From: Lineus longissimus
Lineage: Eukaryota; Nemertea; Pilidiophora; Heteronemertea; Lineidae
Reading direction: 5' to 3'
Assembly: GCF_910592395.1 (NCBI RefSeq)
Contig: NC_088321.1
Coordinates: forward strand, 8,308,001 to 8,372,000
Length of the DNA: 64,000 nucleotides
Below the pieces are notes generated by a model. It was not told where the DNA came from and did not search any database. It was given only the letters and a program-made list of their open reading frames with translations. Both the position numbers and the translations under genes were made by a program. Shown in pieces: positions 57,201 through 62,587 of this stretch (the stretch's first letter is position 1; each line of letters starts with the position of its first letter).

Positions 57201-59773
57201 TTATCACTGGCAGGGTCTTTGCTGAAGGTTTCTGATGTCAAAATATTGCCCAAAAGAAACGCGCTACCTTTTGGAATTGACAATATGCATTAGTTAGCCC
57301 TAAAGGAGGAATCAGCGGCTGAAATGGACTTACAGTAGAACCTCTCTATTAAGGACACCTTCGGGACTTCAGGGAGACGCAGGAGCTAAAGGGTTAAAAA
57401 ACAAAAAGAGAAATTTTATGGGTTTTTGCCACAGGCCGCTAACCCCAGCGCGGTTGTCTGGCCCCCTGCTTCAGCCTGGTGCCTCATGACCTGCTCATAG
57501 TAAGTAGCTGGAAAGTCCCGAATGACCTACCTTTTCCTCTTTCCCACACAACTGTATCACGCCCACCGGGCCATGGAGAACTAAGGCAACACTGTGAAAC
57601 TTCTTATTGAGCAGGAATTGGCCTATTAAACCTGTAAGAGAAGGGAGCTGAGGTTAACATGTGTTTTGAATACTTTGTACATTTTGGGGATTCTTTTTCC
57701 TGCTGTTTTGTATGACGTCATTTCCTTTGATACATCATCATGTCGCCGTCTTTGTGGTTATCTCCGTTACGTATTTTGGTTGGGTTAACGCCATTTTTAG
57801 AATCATTCGCAGACGTCAGTCCTGTTTTCCTTTATAACATGAAAATCGCACTCTTAGGTATGATTACAGTAGAACCTCTCTATTAAGAACACCCTTGGGA
57901 CTGAAAAGTACTGTCCTTAATAAAGAGGTGTCCTGATTAGAGAGGTCAAATTGAATGGAAACAGCCAATTTGGGACCAAAACTAGTGTCCTTAATAGAGA
58001 GGTGTCCACTGTACTTTCCTTTCGATTTCTCTTTGATTTGTTGGTAATGTTCATCTGCAATACCATATTTATTTCATTGCCTCATGTCTGTATATTTGTT
58101 TTTGCAGAACGTGTTTTTATCATAATAAATCAAGAATGTTTACTCTTTCACTGCCAATAACGTTTTAAAACGTTACTGAAAATATGTCACTAAATTGCCA
58201 ATAACGTTTCAGAACGTTATCTCAGTGTTTCCATCTACTCATCAAAAAGTAAACCAAACTATTGATTCTATGTTGATTTAAACCTCCCGCCATGTCTTCG
58301 GAAGTGTTCTCGGAAGGATTCAGTTCAATCTCGTCCCCAGGAAGTGGGTATTTCGAGTCAGGTGAATTGGTGAAGATAGACCAATTTAGCCCCCTCCCCC
58401 CCAAATCCTCGTCCTTCTGACTCTCAATAAGTCCTTCTGAGACTGTTATCTCGAGGCGATGGAGTGGAACCATCTCGAGTCCTTCTGACACCTTATAGTG
58501 GTGCGCTATTCTCAACCATCATTACCCTTCCTTTTCATGCTATTGCTAATTCCAACCATGACACTTCCCTCTCATAGTCATATATGCTAGAGCTATCTCT
58601 AACCATGACGATGTCTCGAACTTATATTGCAAAAACGTCACTTGAGGCAGTAGGGCATTCTGTAGAGACATAATGTTCTTGATTTTACTTCAAATTACAG
58701 TAGAACCTCCCTTAGCGGACACCTCCCTATTAAGGACAACCTCTCTATTAAGGACACTAGTTTTGGTCCCAAATTGGTTGTTTCCATTCAATTTGACCTC
58801 TCTAATCAGGACACTTCTATTAAGGACAGCACTTGTCAGTCCCGAGGGTGTCCTTAGTAGTGAGGTTCTACTGTCATGAGTTTTTGGTGCCTAACCTACC
58901 TATCAAACCATCAAAAGTCGATGTCTCGAACTTATATTGCAAAAACGTCACTTGAGGCAGTAGGGCATTCTGTAGGGACATAATGTTCTTTATCTTACTC
59001 GAAACCACCAGTAACCGCGGTGGAAAATCGGCGCGGCTTCCCTGACGATCGTACTTCAGCGACCGCGATCGCGATAACACAACCTCGGCATGCTCATTAT
59101 CATAAATGCCCTGATCGCTATGCTGTCCGTTGGAATCGCTGCGCTGACGACGCGGGCTCACAAACACCGCCCCGCCATCAGAATAACTCCTCGTGTGTTC
59201 CTTGACTAACTTTTCTTTCTGATTTCTCGCCGCAGTCTGTCCGCTTACAGGACGCTCTTTGCCAATATTTTCCGAGTCCGGCTCAGACTTATTTTTCCTG
59301 TGTTCCGTATTCGTCTGATTATTGCCACCCTTACGATCCGCGCTGTTCTGCTGTTCAATCTCTCCCTGCGCGGATATATTCGTGCGTCGGTCCGCCTCCG
59401 CTTCCCGACCGAGTCTCTCGCGTTCCTGAGTCGTTTCGTCGCGAGCATTGTCCACATCCTGATCACCACTCGTGCAGTCACCCGCCCCATTCCTTGGCAC
59501 CTCCTCCTCAGGATTCCTCCGAGTCCGACCTTTCTTCTCACCACTACCGACTGAATCCACCGCTTTCTCGCACTTTGAAATCGGCTCACTCCCCGCCTCC
59601 TTTGATTTCACCCGCTCCGTTTTTCCTCGATTTTCCGAATACCCACTTTCACCGTCTTTGACGTTAACTCTGGAACCACTGGAATGCCCATGTCTTCGCT
59701 TCTTCTCTTTTGATCTATTCTGGGATTGCTCTGGTGGTCCAGGCCCACCTGTAACATCCCTGGAGTCTGCCAT
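45142..59773 (-). CDS. DUF4347-like domain fused to a NEK8/NEK9-like protein kinase (9 exons, 3' end not found)
   Basis: Exons, high to low: 58900-59773, 57531-57631, 55607-55786, 54032-54096, 53624-53727, 49342-49457, 48095-48198, 46723-46842, 45142-45285. Every junction is GT-AG and phases agree through exon 8 into exon 9. The start ATG ([10 protein letters not shown]) has a good context (aacATGG). Residues ~1-245 are charged and low-complexity. A DUF4347-like domain follows: PPRLLVVSS in exon 1, [14 protein letters not shown] in exon 2 (family SHGxxGxxxLG), [19 protein letters not shown] in exon 3 (family GCxxAxGxxGQ), [11 protein letters not shown] in exon 4 and GELYFHL in exon 5. The kinase then begins with [13 protein letters not shown] (glycine loop), VILKE (ATP lysine), [23 protein letters not shown] (catalytic loop) and [12 protein letters not shown]8/NEK9 are the nearest families from motifs. 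Exon 9 carries a frameshift, and no C-lobe or RCC1 repeats are seen. Pairing of the two domains in one transcript is inferred from strand, order and phase. Confidence 0.75.
45480..45720 (+). repeat. SINE-like repeat
   Basis: GGGTTTGATCCCGAGGAGCA resembles a B-box region. The tail with CAGTCCATCGAATGAGATGT and TAAACCGAGGTTCC is of a kind I recognise as dispersed in several marine invertebrate genomes. Edges are uncertain. Confidence 0.35.
46057..46483. mobile_element. Inverted-repeat element (CGTCCACTAC...GTAGTGGACG), intron 8 of the kinase gene
   Basis: The 10-bp ends match exactly in reverse complement. The interior has repeated AAAACGCCGG and AACGCCGGTG motifs in both orientations. A short frame inside it is not a gene. 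Confidence 0.5.
46723..46842 (-). CDS. Exon 8: kinase αD-αE region to the HR of the HRD motif
   Basis: A 120-bp exon with acceptor TTTTTCCAG and donor CACAG|GTTAGT. It reads [20 protein letters not shown] then [20 protein letters not shown]. The GTLA-x2-L start is closer to NEK8 (GTLAEFI) than to NEK9 (GNLYDKI). Phases (2 in, 2 out) fit exon 7 and exon 9. Confidence 0.85.
46985..47350. repeat. Dispersed repeat with AGCGC motifs (intron 7)
   Basis: Two copies of ATGAGACTTATATAGCGC and GTCGCTCAAAGCGCTTCACA (from ~46977 and ~47101) are followed by GGTACCCATCTACTCCTGGG and AAGTGCCTTGCTCAAGGACA. This is a widespread type of non-coding repeat in marine animals. A related fragment is near 32395-32450. 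Confidence 0.5.
47575..48093. mobile_element. Tandem MITE copies with duplicated exon 7 end
   Basis: One complete copy (47575-47774) is followed by two partial copies ending GGTTCTAC near 47885 and 48086. Each partial copy is followed by AGTAACTTACCCTCCATTTG, i.e. the exon 7 donor and 3' end. The unit of about 200 bp has been duplicated in tandem together with exon sequence. Confidence 0.6.
48095..48198 (-). CDS. Exon 7: kinase hinge region
   Basis: A 104-bp exon reading [20 protein letters not shown] then [26 protein letters not shown] and the hinge MEYANGG are typical of NIMA-family kinases. The donor is ATGGAGG|GTAAGT, phase 2. Its last 43 bases plus the donor are duplicated, with one substitution, at about 47886-47938 beside a MITE fragment. 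Confidence 0.8.
48265..48611. mobile_element. Composite MITE copy in intron 6
   Basis: It opens ACAGTAGAACCTCCCTTAGC and closes GAGGTTCCACTGC. It includes three left-end fragments (near 48265, 48354 and 48416), each followed by the same family core, so it looks like nested or tandem insertions. Confidence 0.55.
48750..48943 (-). repeat. tRNA-derived SINE
   Basis: The minus strand holds TGGCGCAGTGG (A-box, 48919-48929) and GGTTCAATTCC (B-box, 48876-48886), then a non-tRNA body running toward 48750. It is in intron 6 of the kinase gene. Confidence 0.6.
49342..49457 (-). CDS. Exon 6: kinase N-lobe (glycine loop end and ATP-binding lysine)
   Basis: A 116-bp exon with acceptor TTCTTCTAG and donor AACGAG|GTGAGA. 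It reads [20 protein letters not shown] then [23 protein letters not shown] supplies the N-lobe lysine. The ERQLALNE helix resembles the ERQAAQNE and ERRDALNE helices of NEK8 and NEK9, which contain the salt-bridge glutamate. Phase 1 in, phase 0 out. Confidence 0.8.
49902..50853. mobile_element. Foldback element with long terminal inverted repeats and 6-bp target duplication
   Basis: TATGGCAAGCCAAAGCGGAA at 49902 is matched by its reverse complement ending at 50853. The arms are ~305 bp (49902-50206) and ~263 bp (50591-50853), and contain a ~21-bp sub-repeat around TTCAACCTTGAA that differs in number between arms. CTCAAT flanks both ends (49896-49901 and 50854-50859). The 384-bp middle has no gene; a 137-codon frame across the right arm is repeat sequence. 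TAT ends with 6-bp duplications recall IS3EU-type transposons, a tentative link. It sits in intron 5 of the kinase gene. Confidence 0.7.
51949..52164 (+). CDS. Small Ser-rich ORF in kinase intron 5, possible first exon
   Basis: 71 codons: [34 protein letters not shown] and [16 protein letters not shown]. The Ser/Asp-rich start followed by a PxxFEPRxRGR motif resembles the N-termini of a loosely defined group of invertebrate proteins (acidic serine tract, then YxFEPL). A second in-frame ATG is at 51958. No downstream domain is visible, so function cannot be stated. Confidence 0.3.
   Translation: MLEMTDDSSSISSGSSSTSGDESFDYNRASAEERASLVPHAFEPRYRGRKRSGNLVETSSTRLDEKTPLHP
52838..53427. repeat. Minisatellite, 47-bp unit, ~12.5 copies (intron 5)
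   Basis: The unit is CTAGGTCGCAATGTGGCAGA plus ATGTATGGTGATCACACTGA plus TGACGAC. A 46-bp sequence with CAAATTGCAACAGAAATTAT is duplicated just upstream (52720-52812). Confidence 0.9.
53624..53727 (-). CDS. Exon 5: end of the DUF4347-like domain joined to the kinase glycine loop
   Basis: This 104-bp exon is the evidence for fusion, because one exon holds both the tail of the DUF4347-like domain ([15 protein letters not shown], equivalent to the GGDWxLE strand) and the kinase start ([13 protein letters not shown]). The phase-2 acceptor fits exon 4 (54032-54096, [20 protein letters not shown]). The phase-1 donor AAAG|GTGGGT fits exon 6 (49342-49457), completing the glycine of GKGAYG. Confidence 0.75.
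53824..54002. mobile_element. Full MITE copy (CAGTAGAACCTC...GAGGTTCTACTG), intron 4 of the kinase gene
   Basis: This near-palindromic copy contains CTCTCTATTAAGGACACC, its reverse complement, and the inner block GACCAAAACTAGTGTCC. Related copies lie at 23661-23723, 47575-47774, 48265-48611, 55055-55268, 57333-57362, 57866-58013 and 58697-58874. No coding capacity, so non-autonomous. Confidence 0.65.
55055..55268. mobile_element. Degraded MITE copy in intron 3
   Basis: It contains ACAATGGAACATCTCTAAGC, GACACTGATTTTGGTCCC and CAGTCCCAAGGGTGTCC in family order but with more mismatches than the other copies. Confidence 0.5.
55607..55786 (-). CDS. Exon 3: DUF4347-like core ([13 protein letters not shown])
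   Basis: An exact 60-codon exon, phase 0 at both ends, acceptor TTTACAG and donor TGGGG|GTAAGT. It reads [20 protein letters not shown] to [11 protein letters not shown]. The segment [20 protein letters not shown] is the strongest family signature in the gene. It corresponds to the DUF4347 strand, the GC(N/D)xAxGxxGQ loop and the helix that follows. An overlapping frame on the other strand is a shadow. Confidence 0.75.
55836..57230. repeat. Minisatellite, 131-bp unit, ~10.6 copies (intron 2 of the kinase gene)
   Basis: The unit begins TAGCCACATCATTTTCAATG and contains GGTCAGGTCAGTGCAGGGTC. Unit starts fall at 55843, 55974 and 56105, an exact 131-bp period. Units differ by point changes (GGCGGTGG against GGCGATGG). 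It begins ~50 bp upstream of the exon 3 acceptor. Confidence 0.9.
57531..57631 (-). CDS. Exon 2: DUF4347-like core (HGPVGVIQL)
   Basis: A 101-bp exon with acceptor TCTTACAG and donor AAAAG|GTAGGT, phase 1 in and phase 0 out. It reads [20 protein letters not shown] then [13 protein letters not shown]. In DUF4347 the corresponding stretch is a strand followed by SHGxxGxxxLG. Here the serine is replaced by leucine while HG and the downstream G and L are kept. No in-frame stop. Confidence 0.7.
57866..58013. mobile_element. MITE copy in intron 1 of the kinase gene
   Basis: Same family: ACAGTAGAACCTCTCTATTA at the left and AGAGAGGTGTCCACTGT at the right, with the inner block GACCAAAACTAGTGTCC. Confidence 0.6.
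58609..58689. repeat. Duplicate of a kinase exon 1 fragment inside intron 1
   Basis: Positions 58609-58689 match 58919-58999 with about four differences in 81 bp (offset 310). The source encodes the [20 protein letters not shown] region. The copy has no splice donor in place and is presumably untranslated. Confidence 0.75.
58697..58874. mobile_element. MITE copy beside the kinase exon 1 donor
   Basis: It starts ACAGTAGAACCTCCC and ends GAGGTTCTACTGT, 25 bp inside intron 1. Beyond it, 58609-58689 duplicates part of exon 1. Confidence 0.65.
58900..59773 (-). CDS. Exon 1 of the kinase gene: charged N-terminus and first strand of the DUF4347-like domain
   Basis: This exon encodes about 291 residues. 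The first ~245 are rich in K, R, E, S and N with no fold visible (for example [19 protein letters not shown] near the end), probably a disordered tail. The last ~45 residues ([20 protein letters not shown] onwards, to FDGLIG) match the start of DUF4347, where a hydrophobic strand is followed by a helix and a second strand. The donor is GATAG|GTAGGT, phase 1, and completes a glycine with exon 2. The frame stays open to a GTG at 59830, but the ATG at 59773 has the Kozak-like context. An 81-bp piece of this exon is duplicated downstream at 58609-58689. Confidence 0.7.
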
Positions 59774-60104
59774 GTTGATGACAACGGCGTTCCAGGACTT
59801 GGCTTTTGCTTTGTTTGTTAAGGACGGCACAAGTGTCAGGTCATCACAGTTGCATGCTCACGTCAGCAGTGTCCTAGAGATTCTGAAGGAAAAATCATAT
59901 TCAATTAGCCTACAATTATGTACAATCATGTTAATCACATCGTCATCAACTATAATTTTAAAAGGTTACGTGTTTACCTGTGGTCCAGTTAAATAGAAAT
60001 CCACTAATCACACAATGCTGTACTGCAGTTATGGCCAGAGCCCTCTATTAAAAACTGTGTACATTACGTGTACATTGTTGTTCATAAGTTTTGGTAAAAT
60101 GAAA

Positions 60105-61135
60105 TGGCCAGGGCCATTGTGCTCACCTCATTTGGAGGAAAGATGGATAAAGAGCATGGTCTTGTGTCATGTAGTGTTAGGTTTGATGTAGGTCCAAGCA
60201 ATTACAATTTCCCCAAAATGGCCAATACAGTACATTCGACCTCTGTGACCTTGAAAAGTAGGTCAAATCAAAGAAGACCCGGGTGACACATTGAATGGTT
60301 GTTAGAATAAGATGTACCTATGATATAAAATTGGTGCCAATCGGGCAAGTCATTACTAGGAATAATGGCATTTTGAAGAATTTAGGATTTGGCCCCCTCC
60401 CTGGAGGCCAAACGGCAAATCAGATCGCACCAAACTTCGATACCTGAGATCACCTGACCAAGGGGTACATGTGTACTTAATTTGTGATCAATAGTCATTG
60501 CAGTGAAGAAACGTGCCATAGTTACGGCCTGACCGCGAATTTACGCCATTTGACCTCTGTGACCTTGACAAGAAGGTCAAATTAAAAACCTGTGTGACAT
60601 ATACTGTATGGTGGTTAGATGTACCCATGATATCAAATTGGTGGCAATCGGGCAAGAAGTTAAGGAATAATCACATTTTTAAGGCTTTTGGATTTTGCCC
60701 CCTGGTGGTCAAGTGGTGAATCATATTGGACCAAACTTCGGTCCCTGAGATCAGCTGACTAAGGGGTAAATGTGTACCAAATTTGGTATCAATAGTCATT
60801 GCAGTTTAGAAACGTGCCATCGTCACATCCTAACGGCCAATTTACACCATTTGACCTCTGTGACCTTGAAAAGGAGGTCAAATCAAAAACCCGGAGGATA
60901 TATGATGCACCTTTGCTAGAAGTACCTACCATATTTTTTTCAAAATTTCCCGACTACTATTAAGGGAGATATTGCATATTTTCACTTTTAACGTTTGGCC
61001 CCCTGGTGGCCAAACCATGAAACGAATCGGACCGAAACTTGGTCTCCCAAGTGTCATTACATAAGGGTACATGTGTACCAAGTTTCAACTCAATAGCTCT
61101 AACAGTTACGAAACGTGCCCTGCTAACGGACGACG

Positions 61136-61179
<44 letters not shown>

Positions 61180-61232
61180 ACGACGGACGCCACGGTATGG
61201 GATAAGCTCACCTCTGCTAAGAGGTGAGCTAA
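60105..61232. repeat. Tandem ~300-bp repeat element ending in a GAC microsatellite and hairpin
   Basis: CGACCTCTGTGACCTTGA-type blocks start near 60237, 60550 and 60850. The 3' end has a GAC/GACGGAC microsatellite (about 61130-61190) and a hairpin AGCTCACCTCTGCTAAGAGG TGAGCT. The left side also has GCTCACCTCATTTGG (60120). A single diverged unit is at 39060-39240. Confidence 0.65.
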
Positions 61233-61742
61233 AAAGTACACCTTGGACCAATCAATCTGCACAAAATTTTATATGTGTCAAGAAGAACCCTTTGCTATAG
61301 TATAATAAAGTTTCAAAACAATCCAATACCGATTGCCTGCGAAAAAATGATTTCCGTACACCATATCCATCAAAACGTCACTGACGCATTGATATGGCCC
61401 TGTCAAAATACAAGTTTTAAACTGACCAGTGAGACCACATTTTCTTAAATATATTATCAAAAAGCATATTTCTGTGATGGCCTGACGCTGTAGATTAAGA
61501 ATCAACCACAGATTGAGAATTAATTCCACTTTGGTCCATCCCAGCCTGACATTTTAATAAGCTCTATGTAACTGTGCACACTTCCGTTTGTGGATGAATA
61601 CACGTCTCTGCCCTAGTATTATGAGTACAAATTTGTTTAAACTTGGTATTTCTAAATTGTCTAAGTTTCATAATGTTCAAATGTTCAAAAAAGGACTAAT
61701 GTTATACTCATCCTATATCTAATCAAAATTATTTTATGGTAA

Positions 61743-62270
61743 ATGGAATCTCTTGTTAGAGAGTGTACAAAGTGTTCTCAAGAGAAATTATTGAATGATT
61801 TTGAAAAGAATAAACAATATCAATTTGGAAGAACCTATAAATGTAAATCATGTACAAACAAATATAAAACAAACTATAGAATTCACAAAAGGTCAAATAA
61901 TCCATCTTTTAAAAAATCATGTAATTTAACTTGGAGGTTGAATGATTGTATTAGACATAAACAACAGAAATCTTATCTTGAAAAATATCTTGATTGTTCC
62001 CTTGATGTCTTGTACAAGTGGTTTGAGTTTCAATTTGATGAAAATATGACATGGAATAATCATGGAGATTATTGGCATATTGATCATATTATTCCACAAT
62101 CACATTTTGACCATACTGTTGAAGAAGAACTTAAGCTTTGTTGGAACTGGCGTAATTTGAGACCTATTACTAAGGAGGAAAACTGGAAAAAAGGTAAGAA
62201 AAATAACTACAAATTATACTATCAAAATGTGTCACTAGCTTCTGAATTTTTAGAATTAGAAGAAAATTGA
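61743..62270 (+). CDS. HNH endonuclease with N-terminal zinc-ribbon-like motif
   Basis: An intact 175-residue ORF. Two CxxC pairs near the N-terminus (CTKCSQEKLLNDFEKN and TYKCKSC) form a zinc-ribbon-like knuckle. The HNH signature follows at ~112-155: YWHIDHIIPQSHFD, then LCWNWRNLRPITKEENWKKG. Such genes occur in phages, giant viruses and mobile elements as free-standing nicking or homing-type nucleases. It lies 317 bp upstream of the polymerase ORF on the same strand with the same AT-rich composition, so it probably belongs to the same element. Whether it helps replication or is itself a selfish passenger cannot be told. Confidence 0.8.
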   Translation: MESLVRECTKCSQEKLLNDFEKNKQYQFGRTYKCKSCTNKYKTNYRIHKRSNNPSFKKSCNLTWRLNDCIRHKQQKSYLEKYLDCSLDVLYKWFEFQFDENMTWNNHGDYWHIDHIIPQSHFDHTVEEELKLCWNWRNLRPITKEENWKKGKKNNYKLYYQNVSLASEFLELEEN

Positions 62271-62486
62271 AAAACTTTTTCTATAATAAAAGAAGACTCC
62301 ATCCATGATAATTCTATAATTCTCATGGGCGGTGGTGAGCCCTAAGTTCTATTTTTTCGCTCAATTGAGGATTAACTAGAATTTTAAATTTCACCTTGAA
62401 AGAGATCCGTAATTCTTTATCTTATGTCTATATGTTAGAATTTTTATCTCGTTCGTTGATAGCTCCTCTATTAGTAACATGTCTTT

Positions 62487-62512
62487 TTTTATAATCATTT
62501 ATGATTATAAAA
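62487..62512. terminator. Perfect 11-bp hairpin between the HNH and polymerase genes
   Basis: TTTTATAATCA and TGATTATAAAA are exact reverse complements separated by TTTA. It lies in the 317-bp gap between two same-strand element genes, where it could act as a transcript end or processing signal. The function is inference. Confidence 0.4.
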
Positions 62513-62587
62513 TGAGTTATTGAAACCGAAACTAAAAAAAAGGGGAATCCCCCAAACGTATATTTAATAGAAATTATTTTATTGAAA

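Noticed and set aside
58145-58215. AACGTT palindromes (AATAACGTTTTAAAACGTTAC) as regulatory sites
   Set aside because: Short AT-rich palindromes inside an intron; nothing ties them to a factor.
59245-59996. Arg- and Pro-rich frames around 59.2-60.0 kb on both strands
   Set aside because: Alternative frames of the low-complexity exon 1.
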